Shown: positions 17,678-27,193, numbered from the stretch's first letter. The stretch: DNA of 54,168 bases from Candidatus Hydrogenedentota bacterium (GCA_016209895.1 JACQVH010000214.1:1-54168), one strand, 5' to 3'. Notes: generated by a model from the letters alone, not told the origin. Translations and numbers: made by a program.

Positions 17678-17705
17678 TTGATTGTCTCGTAGGATATCCT
17701 AGAAT
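17678..17705 (+). promoter_or_regulatory. Sigma-70-type promoter with internal palindrome
   Basis: TTGATT (17678-17683), a 16-bp spacer and TAGAAT (17700-17705) lie 40 bases before the protease gene. A perfect 10-bp palindrome AGGATATCCT (17691-17700) overlaps the spacer end and could be a repressor site. Confidence 0.5.
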
Positions 17706-17743
17706 GGATGAGTGCTGAAAACGAATGAGCGGAGTCACGTAAG

Positions 17744-18871
17744 ATGAGATGGTCCTGGCGCATCGCCCGCCTCGCGGGCATTGACGTGTACCTACATGCC
17801 ACCTTCCTGTTGTTGCTGGGGGTGTTTGTTGTTCCACCGATTCTGTACGGGGTCTTGAGGACTGGAACACCGGGCGCGCGACCTGCGGGTGACTATCTCT
17901 TAGTCGCGGCTGGGGAATTGCTGTACGTGTGCACGATCTTTGGGATCGTCGTCTTGCATGAGTTGGGCCACGCGCTGGCCGCGCGCCGATATGGCATTCG
18001 GACCCGCGACATCATACTATTGCCGATTGGCGGGGTCGCCCGCCTCGAACGGATGCCCGAAGAACCGATCCAAGAGCTCATCGTGGCGCTGGCGGGCCCA
18101 GCGGTGAACGTAGTGCTGGCGGTCATCGCATTCGCGACTCTCATCCCCGTTGCCGGGCTGGGCGCGTTGGGTGAATGGTCTTTTATCAGCGGCAGCATTT
18201 TGCAGCGGCTCTTCGTGATTAACGTAATCCTGGCTCTTTTTAACCTTCTGCCGGCGTTTCCGATGGACGGGGGCCGCGTGTTACGAGCCTTGTTGGCGAT
18301 CAAGCTCGACTATGTACAGGCCACCCATATTGCCGCGACCGTCGGCCAAGGCATGGCGTTCCTGCTCGGCTTCCTGGGTTTGGTCACGCAGCAGTACATG
18401 CTGATTTTCGTGGCGCTGTTTGTCTGGATGGGTGCTGCGGAAGAAGCCTCGGTGGTGCAGATGAAGTCGGCGCTCGGCGGCATTCCGATCAGCCGTGCCA
18501 TGATCACCGACTTCCGCACCCTTTCCGAGAATGAACCGCTCGGGAACGCCGTGGCGCATATCCTCGCCGGCTTTCAGCAGGATTTCCCGGTGCTGGAAAA
18601 TGGACAACTCGTGGGTGTATTGACCCGTAACGATCTGATGACGGGACTCACTCAGCGCGGTGCACAGACGCCGGTGGGCGAAGTCATGAAGCGCCAGTTT
18701 GCGACCGCAGACCCGTCAGAGATGCTCAATCATGTGTTCGCGCGTTTGCAGGAATGCGAATGCCATACGCTACCGGTAGTGCGCAATGGTCAACTCGTTG
18801 GCATCGTCACCATGGAGAATCTTGGGGAGTTCATGATGATCCAGTCCGCTCTGCGCAAGGTCAGAACGTGA
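17744..18871 (+). CDS. Site-2 protease family (M50) zinc metalloprotease with CBS pair
   Basis: This 375-residue inner-membrane protease has HELGHALAARR (HExxH, about residues 72-76) as the zinc site and LLPAFPMDGGR (about residues 168-178) as the second catalytic motif, within six or so membrane helices. The C-terminal third (about 250-370) holds two CBS domains with the repeated pattern of FPVLENGQLVGVLTRNDL and LPVVRNGQLVGIVTMENL. CBS domains usually sense adenine nucleotides, so proteolysis may respond to energy state. The substrate is unknown. Confidence 0.92.
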   Translation: MRWSWRIARLAGIDVYLHATFLLLLGVFVVPPILYGVLRTGTPGARPAGDYLLVAAGELLYVCTIFGIVVLHELGHALAARRYGIRTRDIILLPIGGVARLERMPEEPIQELIVALAGPAVNVVLAVIAFATLIPVAGLGALGEWSFISGSILQRLFVINVILALFNLLPAFPMDGGRVLRALLAIKLDYVQATHIAATVGQGMAFLLGFLGLVTQQYMLIFVALFVWMGAAEEASVVQMKSALGGIPISRAMITDFRTLSENEPLGNAVAHILAGFQQDFPVLENGQLVGVLTRNDLMTGLTQRGAQTPVGEVMKRQFATADPSEMLNHVFARLQECECHTLPVVRNGQLVGIVTMENLGEFMMIQSALRKVRT

Positions 18872-18899
18872 CCCATACGTTGGTCAGCGTGTTCTCAGT

Positions 18900-19133
18900 T
18901 CATCCCCGCAACTTTGAGATAAGGAAGACGATTAGGGTCAGCACCAAACTTAACAGAATTGACATCGTAATCGGGAAGTAGAATCGGAAATTCTCCCGCT
19001 CGATGCGGATATCGCCGGGAAGTTTTCCCAAGAACGGAAAGTTCAGTTGTGAACCGAAATAAAGGAAGACGCCCAATAGGGCGATAAGGATACCGGCGCC
19101 AATCAGCAGCAGTGCCAACGGTCTCAGGTCCAT
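18900..19133 (-). CDS. DUF2905 small membrane protein
   Basis: This 77-residue protein has two hydrophobic helices separated by a conserved loop, FPFLGKLPGDIRIERENF, the signature of DUF2905 proteins. It should be a small inner-membrane protein; its function is unknown. Its end converges with the site-2 protease gene 28 bases away. It starts 36 bases after the M20 amidohydrolase stop and is probably co-transcribed with it. The gap between them holds a small dyad (CCAAAG/CTTTGG at 19145-19159). Confidence 0.88.
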   Translation of the reverse strand: MDLRPLALLLIGAGILIALLGVFLYFGSQLNFPFLGKLPGDIRIERENFRFYFPITMSILLSLVLTLIVFLISKLRG

Positions 19134-19169
19134 TGTCTAACTTTCCAAAGTACCTTTGGTAGTAGATGG

Positions 19170-20348
19170 CTACGGTTGACCCAGCACACGTTCGACCAGT
19201 CCGCACAGCAGCCGCATCGCCGTCGGGATGGCGTCGTCATTGAAATTAAAGCGCGGGCTATGGAGCGGGGGAGAGGGCGCCCCTGCCGGCGGCGCGATCC
19301 CCAGGCAGATAAGTGTGCCGGGCACTTTCTGCAGATAGAACGCAAAATCCTCGGAGGCCATACAGGGTTGTTCAATCTCGACTACGTTATCCGCTCCCAG
19401 AACCTCGCGCCCGGTTTCGGCGACGAGCGCCGCCATGGCCGGATCATTGTAGAGCGCCGGATACCGCCTTTCACCGAATCCCACGGTGGCCGACGCGCGA
19501 TGTGCGCGAGCCGTGTGCTCGGCCACGCGCTGGATCGCCTCGGCCAACTTGGCGTGGATTTCGGGACGGAGGCTACGATAGGTTCCTTCCAGCAGCGCAG
19601 TCTCCGGGATGATGTTGGTCGCCATCCCCGCCTGAATGCGAGCCACGGTTACTACGCCCGCCTCCCAAGGATCAATTTCCCGACTCACGATGGACTGTAG
19701 CGCGGTCGTGATATGGGCCGAAACCAGAATCGGGTCCACCCCGGCAGCGGGATCGGCGCCATGACATCCTACCCCGCGCACTTTGATGCGAAACCAGTCC
19801 GCACCCGCCATCATCCACCCCGGCCGGATTCCGATTTTTCCGGCGGGCAACGTGGGCCAGGCATGCAACGCGAACGCAGCATCCACGTCGTCGAGTACAC
19901 CTTCCTCTACCATGAAGCGACCGCCGGCGGCCTGCTCCTCAGCGGGCTGAAACACCAGTTTGACCGCGCCCTTCAGCAAGTCTTGATGTTCCGCCAGGGC
20001 TTTTGCAACCCCGCACAAGCAAGCAGTGTGGCCATCGTGGCCGCAGGCGTGCATACGGTCCGGGATACGCGACGCGTAAGGGAGGCCGGTCTCTTCCCGG
20101 ATTTCCAGGGCGTCCATGTCCGCGCGGAGTAGGACGGTTTTGTGGCCCTCGCCGCGGATCGTGGCTACAATTCCAGTACCCTTCGCATAACCGCGTTGAT
20201 GTGGGATGCGCGCTTCGTCAAGAAATTGTGCGACCCGGTCAGACGTCCATTGTTCCTCGAAACGGATTTCAGGATGCTCGTGCAGTTCCCGGCGCAAGGC
20301 CATGATTTCCGGAACAGTTCGAGTGATGGTGTGTCTAATTTCGTCCAT
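19170..20348 (-). CDS. M20-family amidohydrolase (IAA-amino acid hydrolase / HipO type)
   Basis: This 392-residue metallo-aminoacylase carries the metal-binding region RMHACGHDGHTACL, the catalytic Glu pair in PAEEQAAGG and a C-terminal metal His in the segment before SPRFNFNDDAIP. Enzymes of this group cleave N-acyl or N-aryl amino acids, or N-acetyl-diaminopimelate, to the free amino acid. The protein is of normal length with no signal peptide, so it is cytoplasmic. The N-acyl substrate cannot be identified from sequence alone. Confidence 0.9.
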   Translation of the reverse strand: MDEIRHTITRTVPEIMALRRELHEHPEIRFEEQWTSDRVAQFLDEARIPHQRGYAKGTGIVATIRGEGHKTVLLRADMDALEIREETGLPYASRIPDRMHACGHDGHTACLCGVAKALAEHQDLLKGAVKLVFQPAEEQAAGGRFMVEEGVLDDVDAAFALHAWPTLPAGKIGIRPGWMMAGADWFRIKVRGVGCHGADPAAGVDPILVSAHITTALQSIVSREIDPWEAGVVTVARIQAGMATNIIPETALLEGTYRSLRPEIHAKLAEAIQRVAEHTARAHRASATVGFGERRYPALYNDPAMAALVAETGREVLGADNVVEIEQPCMASEDFAFYLQKVPGTLICLGIAPPAGAPSPPLHSPRFNFNDDAIPTAMRLLCGLVERVLGQP

Positions 20349-20377
20349 GAGGTCACTCTCGCGTACGATTCAAGATC

Positions 20378-20407
20378 AAAAAATGGGGGCAGACTGGAAT
20401 GTCTGCC
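20378..20407 (-). terminator. Rho-independent terminator of the LptD operon
   Basis: On the minus strand a perfect 7-bp stem, GGCAGAC/GTCTGCC with a 6-base loop (20388-20407), is followed by CCCA and a run of six T. It lies about 110 bases downstream of the LptD stop and before the M20 gene. Confidence 0.8.
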
Positions 20408-20517
20408 GCACCGGCCGTGAATAGGTTTGCAGTGCGGGAGTCTACCTTACGAGCCTGAGGTATTTCACGACTGCGGGGCCAGTGCTCCACTCCCGACCAA
20501 AGAGGCAGATAGGCGAT

Positions 20518-23500
20518 TTAGAATTTCACCTTCGTGCCCGGAAACGCCTTGATATTGAACTCGAGGCTGAAGTCCCAGCCTTCTTCACGATCGCGAAATT
20601 GGATCGCCGCTTCCCAGCAGTGGAGGTCTCGCCGCAGTTCATACTTTTGCAAATACAAATCGCCGCGTTCGAAATCATAGCGATGCTCGAAGGATACGCC
20701 CCAATGTTCGCCGAGTCGGAAGCCTAATCCGTACAAGACTTCGCGATTAAATACGCGGTCCTGCGTCTCGGTATAGGCAAAGCCGAGGCGACTACTCAGT
20801 GTTCCGCCAAGGGCCGTGTCATCGTAGTAGAGATATGTCAGGATGCGATCGTAATCGCCGTATCGGGCGTCGTACTGATAGGCGATCTCCGGGTCGTAAG
20901 GTTTGTTGCGCACGTCTTCGTAGAGTTCGAGGAAAAAGCGCTGAAGGAAGAACGGTTCGTCGAGATCATATTCTTTATTGATGCCATGATGTTCTCCGGC
21001 TAACTGGAAACCCCACCACGGACGCGGCCGCAGATCCAGTTCCACCTCATAGTCCGTCGAGCGTCGGAGCTCGTTCCAGAAGTCGTTGCCTTGATAGAAC
21101 GTCAGCCGCGCCACTTGCCATACCTCCTGAGTGTGCGCATCGCGACCGTAGAGAATATTGTCAATCTTGCTCTCCAAACGGCTGTGTCCATAGACGTTGT
21201 CATACGCGTCGAAACGCGGCGTTTCCTCCACGTCCATCGTGCTTTCCGGGCGGTAGGAATATGTTACCGAAGGAACCAGGACGTGTTTGAACGCCGCGAA
21301 ACCAAACGCGCCGGGATACGTTTTCTGCAAGCGCGTTTGCAGTGTGGTTCCCACCATACCGGCGAAGCGCGCCTCGGACGATTCGCCGCTCCTTTCGTCG
21401 GAATACCAAGAGCCTTCCACTTCCAGGAAGGGCGCGATGGTAAGCGCGGACTCGAGGTCGAGATCGTACGTAAGCCGCGCCACGTTGACGAAACGAACCG
21501 CATGGGTCCCGGCTGGTTCGCGCTCGTTATACCCGTCCACGGTGTCGAAGGTGAGATATAGGTTGTCCGTGAGTCGCCTTTCGAGGAGATGGAACGTCGC
21601 TTCCGGCAGACGCTCCGTTTCATGGACGAAACTGTTGGTGGTCTTCCGAATCGTTCCCGTTGCGATGTACTTGGGCTGGGTGTAGGTCAGATTAGCAAAC
21701 GTCCGTGGTTCGGTGCGATTGCGAAACGCGTCGTAGTGGAAATCCTTGTAGAAATCGCGATCCGACCACTGTTCGGATTGCACCAGCAGAATTGCATCGT
21801 CCCTTAACTCGTGCCGGTGATAAAGTTCAAAATACCCTCGGTCTTTAGTGGTGTACAAGGACTGGAACGATCCCTTACTACGGAACCAGGGCGACGCTGG
21901 GGTCTCCATGAAATCGTAGTCGCCTTCCACGCCCAGACCCACGCCCTCGCGCTCGGTCGGATACAGCCGCAGCCCCAGGTCAATGTCCGGCGTATAGGAG
22001 AATCGTTGCCCAATGCTCGCATAGTATCCGAGCGGATCGTTGTGTCCGGAAGCGAAATCAAAATTGAGCTTGCCGCCGGCCGAATGCGCCCACTTGGGCC
22101 AATACACTGGCGTGTCCGCTCCCCCGAGTTGTAGGCGGGCATTAGTGCCGATCACGGCTTTCCCATCTTTGACCGAAGCCTTCTTAAGACGCACGACGTA
22201 ATGAGGCGGATCGTGATCGCACGTGGTGACCCACACGTCCTCGCCGTCGAAGCTACGGGGCCCAAGCAGTCTCAGGCGGTCGGCGCCGAAGTAGTAGATG
22301 CCGGCACGTCCCTGCACCACGTCCGCCTCGCCGGTCTTCTGCGCCAAATCGTAGACCAACCGGTTCGCCGTCAGCTCCCGCGCGGGCTCGTACAGACGGA
22401 CCTGGCTCGCCTCGACGCGACCCATGGAAAGGCGGCGTTTTTCTCTCGCCTGTTCATCTTCCGTAACGCCGGCGATTTCGAGGGGGTACGGCGCTTCCGC
22501 GAGTGGCTCGACCGAGACTTTGTAATAAACTTCATCCGCATACAGCGCCGATTGATCCTGTGTAACCGTGACATTGCCCGTCGCTCGCATTTCACCCAGA
22601 TTCTCGTGATAGTAGAACGCGTCCGCTGCAAAGCGCGTATTCTCCAATTCCAACCGCACGTTGCCTTCCGCCTGCAACGGCTGGTCCCCGTAAAGTGGAT
22701 ATTGCAGTTTGTCCGCCTTGATGTTCTTCCACGGCTGTGTCCAATCGGGCGCCTGAAACCCCGGTTCCTCCGATGGTAGTTGTGGGCCTTCTTTCAAGAC
22801 GTCGGTGATGCGCTTCTGACTTCCGGGCGGGAACGGCAGGACCGAAGGCCGGCCGGGGGACGGCGCCGAGGGCTCCACCGACCCCAGGGGGACGCGCCGC
22901 AGAGGACCCCTCGCGCGTCTCGGCGTTTCCTCGGTTGGCGCCGATACCTCCTCCTTTGCTTCCTCAGGTTGCGCGGAAACGTGCTCCGGTTCAGGCGTGG
23001 AGACCGATTCGCCAGGCTTCTCGACCGCCGGTTCACCGGAGTCAGATTCAGACGGTGGCTTCGGCGTCTCTTCCGGAGTTTTCGAAGCCGCCGGGGACGG
23101 TTCGCTCGGGACTGGCGCCGGTACTACCTGTGCGACTACCTGGGTGGGCGCCAATGTTCCAGCTATCTGCCAATTACGACCCTTGGGCGAGGCCACTAGA
23201 ACGAGATCTTCGGCCGCAGCCAGTGACCAACCGGACTCCTTCAATTCGATTCGATCTTGCGAGACCCAATCGGTGCCCACTATCTCCACCGCCGTGTCGG
23301 TCAGGGCGGCGACGTGGTCATCGTACGTGGCCAGTTGCGCAGCCACGATTTGACTTTTCGCGACGATTTCTCCGGTCGTGGCGTCCAGAAGAAGGAGACC
23401 CGCCGTCGTGGCGACCACGAATCTATCGTCGGTCAGACTGCGGATAGCGCGCGGTTCTTCGGGAAGCTCGACAATCCGTTCCACTCTCTTCGCGCCCAGC

Positions 23501-24078
23501 GAGTAAACGGCGATACCCGACGGGGCCTTCCGCGCCACGACCAGCCAATGCTCGGCCGCGGATACTGCCAGTGCCACTCCGCCTGGTCCTTCTATCATTT
23601 GTCCCTCGCCGGGACGGTCCGCTGGGATAAGGGTCAGGCTGTCTGAAAAGCTGCACGCCACGACGAAACTTCCGTCGGCCAAGGCCGCAACGGCGCATGG
23701 GCCGTGACCGGTCGTCACCGTGGCGATCGAGTTGGAATCGGCGGCGCGAATGATCGAAACACTGTTGTCCAACCGGTTAACACAAGCTACCGTGGAAAAA
23801 TCCGGCGAGATGGACAAAGCCGAGGGCCCACGTTGCACCGGAATCCTGGTCAGTATTTCGCGGGTTTGAAGGTCTACTTTCCAGACCTCATTGCGGTCGT
23901 AAGCCGCCAGGTAGGCCACGGCCCGTTGCGCATCAATGACTGCATCGCGAATCTGCGCCTCGGCGGGAACGACATCGAAGGTGGCCCCCTCCGAAAGCCG
24001 AGGCATCCCCACTAGCAATAACGAAAGAACAATCCCGTAGAACAACGTCTTGCTCACGTCAGTTCCTTTGGGCTTCAA
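20518..24078 (-). CDS. lptD: Beta-propeller fused to LptD-like LPS assembly outer-membrane protein
   Basis: This 1186-residue protein has four regions. A signal peptide (about 1-32) is followed by a YncE-like propeller (about 35-310; DNSVSIIRAADSNSIATV). Next comes a Pro/Glu/Ser-rich linker (about 320-450), and then an OstA/LptA-like jelly roll (about 460-640, with YPLYGDQPLQAEGNVRLE and VTTCDHDPPHYVV) leading into a beta-barrel ending in Phe (GTKVKF), a normal outer-membrane insertion signal. LptD places LPS in the outer leaflet; usual LptD proteins lack the propeller and are about 750-900 residues. The ATG at 24078 overlaps the previous stop; GTG 24057 has the better Shine-Dalgarno (AAAGGA) and may be the true start. 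Confidence 0.87.
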   Translation of the reverse strand: MKPKGTDVSKTLFYGIVLSLLLVGMPRLSEGATFDVVPAEAQIRDAVIDAQRAVAYLAAYDRNEVWKVDLQTREILTRIPVQRGPSALSISPDFSTVACVNRLDNSVSIIRAADSNSIATVTTGHGPCAVAALADGSFVVACSFSDSLTLIPADRPGEGQMIEGPGGVALAVSAAEHWLVVARKAPSGIAVYSLGAKRVERIVELPEEPRAIRSLTDDRFVVATTAGLLLLDATTGEIVAKSQIVAAQLATYDDHVAALTDTAVEIVGTDWVSQDRIELKESGWSLAAAEDLVLVASPKGRNWQIAGTLAPTQVVAQVVPAPVPSEPSPAASKTPEETPKPPSESDSGEPAVEKPGESVSTPEPEHVSAQPEEAKEEVSAPTEETPRRARGPLRRVPLGSVEPSAPSPGRPSVLPFPPGSQKRITDVLKEGPQLPSEEPGFQAPDWTQPWKNIKADKLQYPLYGDQPLQAEGNVRLELENTRFAADAFYYHENLGEMRATGNVTVTQDQSALYADEVYYKVSVEPLAEAPYPLEIAGVTEDEQAREKRRLSMGRVEASQVRLYEPARELTANRLVYDLAQKTGEADVVQGRAGIYYFGADRLRLLGPRSFDGEDVWVTTCDHDPPHYVVRLKKASVKDGKAVIGTNARLQLGGADTPVYWPKWAHSAGGKLNFDFASGHNDPLGYYASIGQRFSYTPDIDLGLRLYPTEREGVGLGVEGDYDFMETPASPWFRSKGSFQSLYTTKDRGYFELYHRHELRDDAILLVQSEQWSDRDFYKDFHYDAFRNRTEPRTFANLTYTQPKYIATGTIRKTTNSFVHETERLPEATFHLLERRLTDNLYLTFDTVDGYNEREPAGTHAVRFVNVARLTYDLDLESALTIAPFLEVEGSWYSDERSGESSEARFAGMVGTTLQTRLQKTYPGAFGFAAFKHVLVPSVTYSYRPESTMDVEETPRFDAYDNVYGHSRLESKIDNILYGRDAHTQEVWQVARLTFYQGNDFWNELRRSTDYEVELDLRPRPWWGFQLAGEHHGINKEYDLDEPFFLQRFFLELYEDVRNKPYDPEIAYQYDARYGDYDRILTYLYYDDTALGGTLSSRLGFAYTETQDRVFNREVLYGLGFRLGEHWGVSFEHRYDFERGDLYLQKYELRRDLHCWEAAIQFRDREEGWDFSLEFNIKAFPGTKVKF

Positions 24079-24410
24079 GGAAGCATCATCCAGAATGCCG
24101 GGACACGCTTGCTTGGTTTCGGCTTTGGTTCTGTCTTCTCGGGTTTCTGTTCTTCGACGGGCGCCGGAGCCGCCTTTCTCTCGTCAGTCGGAGCAGACGT
24201 TCCCTCATCACGCGGGGCAGCCTTTCCAGTCTGTCCACCGGCTGGCTTGGCTACGGTCTCCGGTCCAGCGCTCGTAGATTTGGGACCTTCGCTCGGCGAT
24301 TGTGTCGTTGAGGCTTGCGGCGGCGCAAGCTCGGATTGGCTCACATTGCCTTTCGGGGATTGAGCCGCCAGAACCGCCATCATCAGGATCGCCGCTGCCA
24401 ATCGAAACAT
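24075..24410 (-). CDS. Small secreted proline/lysine/glutamate-rich protein
   Basis: This 111-residue protein has a signal peptide (MFRLAAAILMMAVLAAQS) and is then low-complexity, rich in Pro, Glu, Lys, Ser and Ala, with no recognisable domain. Its composition resembles the linker inside the adjacent LptD fusion. It starts immediately after the PfkB stop and ends with an ATGA overlap into the LptD gene, so it is translationally coupled to both. It may be a periplasmic spacer or partner of the LptD protein; this is inference from position only. Confidence 0.65.
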   Translation of the reverse strand: MFRLAAAILMMAVLAAQSPKGNVSQSELAPPQASTTQSPSEGPKSTSAGPETVAKPAGGQTGKAAPRDEGTSAPTDERKAAPAPVEEQKPEKTEPKPKPSKRVPAFWMMLP

Positions 24411-25343
24411 TTAGTCATTCTCCATAAAGGCCAGCGCTTGCTCTAGCGACAGTATTGCTTCCGCTCCGCCCATGACCTGTACTGTGAGACCTCCGACCGC
24501 GTTCGCCAATCGCGCACAGCGCTCCAGTGGCCAGCCGTGGATACATCCGTACAAAAAGCCCCCGCACGCGGCGTCTCCCGCCCCGGTGGTATCCATTACG
24601 CCCACCTTGTGCGCGGGGATATGATACGCTTCAGTGGCGTTCTTCGCTTAGATACCGTCCGCACCCAGTTTGACCACTACGGTTTTTACCCCGAAGGAAC
24701 GATAGAACTCCGCGATCTCATCCGGCTCTTGCTTGCCGGTGTAATGCCGCGCCTCCTCGAGACTGGACATCACGGTATCCAGATGCGGAAGGGCGTGTTC
24801 GATGTGACCAAACCAGATGCCCTTGCCATCGTATGCGGTGTCCATGGAGGTTTTTACCCCGTATTCGCGGGCGCGTTTCATGACGCGACCAATGGGCTTT
24901 CCCTCGAGACCCGGTGTAATGGCCGGACCGCCCCAATGCAACACTTTGGCTTGACGAATGAAATCGAAGTCGAGATCCTGTTCCAGGATGGCCGCATTCG
25001 CGCCGAGATGGTGTAGGAACGTGCGCTCGCCATCTTGACTGATGAGCACCACGGTAGCGCTCGTGGCGTGGTCTGATGTACGCTTGACGCGGGTCACGTC
25101 CACTTTCTGCTTGGTAAGCTCGTTCAGGATGTAATCCCCGAACCCGTCCATACCCACCTTGCCGATGAATGCGGCCTTCACGCCCAGTTGGCATAGCACA
25201 GTCGCCGTTACCCCCGCCAATCCGCCCAAATGAATCTCGAGCTTCGGCACAAGAGTCAGTTTTCCCCGGTCCGGAAAGGACTCGACGGGCCGTACCATGA
25301 CATCCGCACACACCACACCCACCGTGACGACGTCCAGTGCCAT
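24411..25343 (-). pseudogene. PfkB-family sugar/nucleoside kinase gene with in-frame TAA
   Basis: The frame encodes a ribokinase-like protein with the N-terminal GGLAGVTATVLCQLG region and a C-terminal anion-hole and catalytic Asp motif DTTGAGDAACGG. At codon 232 (24648-24650) a TAA interrupts it, between KLGADGI and AKNATEAYHIP. Both halves stay in the same frame, and the family usually has Tyr, Cys or similar at this position, so one base change (for example TAT or TAC to TAA) explains it. The catalytic Asp lies after the stop, so the truncated product should be inactive. AAGGGA six bases before ATG 25343 supports the start. A sequencing error is the main alternative. Confidence 0.85.
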
Positions 25344-25400
25344 CCACAGTCCCTTCCGAGTTCGTCTTCGCCCAAAATGTCCCAATTACGAACCGTTCGC

Positions 25401-25429
25401 AGTATAGCACCCACTCCCACGACGCGCAA
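25401..25429 (-). promoter_or_regulatory. Promoter of the PfkB-LptD operon
   Basis: On the minus strand TTGCGC (25424-25429), a 17-bp spacer and the extended -10 TGCTATACT (25401-25409) lie about 60 bases before the PfkB start codon. Confidence 0.6.
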
Positions 25430-25549
25430 TCACCTCCAAGTTTCCGGAATTCACACTCAGCGGACGTTCACTAATCTGCCGCGAACGTAGACGATTGCGC
25501 CTCCGGCACGAGCTTGTTTGATGCCGTGCCCCGAAGGTATTGTCTGGCC

Positions 25550-27082
25550 ATGGGTGACCACTCGCGGCGGGACCTGACACACGACTTGTTACTTCCCACA
25601 CTGCTTTTTGCGGCGTTGGGCGGTATGACTTGGGCAGTTCGTGGATCCTCTGGTTTTGGAGCCTCGGCCGGTTGCATCTTCGCCGGCGTGACGTTGGGAA
25701 CCGCGTGGTGGTTCATTGCGCGCCATCCCAGCGCCAAACAGTCGCGTCCCTACGCTTCGGGGTGGATTATTCTAGCAATGACGGCGGCCTTCGGCATTGC
25801 GGGAAACCAGGGGTGGATGCAGTGGCCGCATTTCTTCAACGAGCACCTGTACACCGACTACCGGAACGGAGAGTTCGTTCCTATTTCGCGTGCGTACGGT
25901 TTCATTTGGCTGTTCCTCGCCGGCATTCCGTGGGGCGGTATGGGAGCCTGCTTCCTGGCTTGGTGTGGTTCGGCGAGACGAACGTCGCCCTTGCAGTGGG
26001 TCATTCGGCTCGGCAGTGGTTTCGGTGTGGCGTACGTTTTGGGTGTGCTGATCTACAATCGCTTCCCGGACGTTTTCCTTCCCCTTCACGATAGCCTCAG
26101 GGATCAGTATCAGAATTTGGAGGCCCACCCCAATCTGAAGAAGCTCGTGCGCGACAACCAGGAAGCGATGATGCACATGGGCCTCTATCTGGGCTTTCTG
26201 GGCTACGAGATCGCGCGCCGAGAATGGAAGAATGTGACGTTGGTCGTGACGGTGGGTTTATTGAATGGGATCGGCTGGTCTTTGCTTCAGAACTGGATGT
26301 GGGCCAATCGGCTTTGGCCCGATGCACGATTCAATTTCTGGCGTTGTTGGGAAACGTCGGGCGGAATCAGCATCGGTGTCGCCTACGGTATCGCTTATTA
26401 TCTGGTGAACCGAAGGAGCTCCAATGAGCAAATCGCCGCCGAAGAATCCCGCACACCGGCCGGGCCGCCGGGTCTGAGTTGGCTGGGGGCCTATCTCGTA
26501 TCTGTCGTGCTTCTTGGTAGCATCGTACCAGAGGTCATGCCCGTGTGGGGTGCCGTCGCATACACGCTGGTAGCGGCAGGTTTTGGAATCGGGTATTACT
26601 TGACAGCGCAGAAGGAATTCCGCGTGACCGGGCCGCTTTGGTCCGTTCACGGCCCGGTTTTCGAGCGGTGGGGCGCCTATGCGGGCCTGATCCTGGGACT
26701 CGGCCTATCCATCAAGAACGGCTTGCGAGGTTGGGCCAACATTTATCATCAGGGGGCAGCGGAATGGGACGCCGCCCTCTGGCCCTACATGGGGCCGTTG
26801 TTGTTCATCGCGTTGACGTTCGCGGCCCTGTGGGTTCTGCTTCGACCCTTTCCGCGAAGTGCCGAAGACGACCCAATTCCCCACGCCTACGGGCTGCTCT
26901 GGCTGGTCCTGATCGTACAGAATGTCATCGCACAATTGGTAACGGGACCCCCGACGAACTGGAGCGAAGTGGCATTCAACATTTACTATGTGCTCCTCTT
27001 CCTCATCTCCGCCGTCATCGTTCAACACTATCAGTTCGTGAAAACGCTTGGTTCCTCCGCGGCGAAAAACCCAATGCAGTGA
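25550..27082 (+). CDS. Polytopic inner-membrane protein of unknown function
   Basis: This 510-residue protein has about twelve hydrophobic segments and little else. It contains repeated Gly-rich helices (LFAALGGMTWAVRGSSGFG) and conserved-looking Trp/Asn-rich loops such as NQGWMQWPHFFNEHLY. No transporter signature is recognised. ATG 25550 is preferred to 25514 because the extra twelve residues do not look like part of a membrane protein. It is transcribed divergently from the PfkB-LptD operon. Function unknown. Confidence 0.75.
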   Translation: MGDHSRRDLTHDLLLPTLLFAALGGMTWAVRGSSGFGASAGCIFAGVTLGTAWWFIARHPSAKQSRPYASGWIILAMTAAFGIAGNQGWMQWPHFFNEHLYTDYRNGEFVPISRAYGFIWLFLAGIPWGGMGACFLAWCGSARRTSPLQWVIRLGSGFGVAYVLGVLIYNRFPDVFLPLHDSLRDQYQNLEAHPNLKKLVRDNQEAMMHMGLYLGFLGYEIARREWKNVTLVVTVGLLNGIGWSLLQNWMWANRLWPDARFNFWRCWETSGGISIGVAYGIAYYLVNRRSSNEQIAAEESRTPAGPPGLSWLGAYLVSVVLLGSIVPEVMPVWGAVAYTLVAAGFGIGYYLTAQKEFRVTGPLWSVHGPVFERWGAYAGLILGLGLSIKNGLRGWANIYHQGAAEWDAALWPYMGPLLFIALTFAALWVLLRPFPRSAEDDPIPHAYGLLWLVLIVQNVIAQLVTGPPTNWSEVAFNIYYVLLFLISAVIVQHYQFVKTLGSSAAKNPMQ

Positions 27083-27174
27083 AACGACCCGCGAGAATAG
27101 CCGCCACCCGTCGTGTGTTCCTTATCCGAAGCTAAGTGAGATTGTTGCTGTTTAGACACTCTGGGTTCTATTCA

Positions 27175-27186
27175 ACTCCATGGAGT
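27175..27186 (+). promoter_or_regulatory. Perfect 12-bp palindrome covering the ribosome binding site
   Basis: ACTCCATGGAGT is self-complementary and contains the GGAG Shine-Dalgarno of the gene starting at 27194 (8-base spacing). It could act as an operator or, as RNA, hide the ribosome binding site. Confidence 0.4.
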
Positions 27187-27193
27187 CTTGCCA

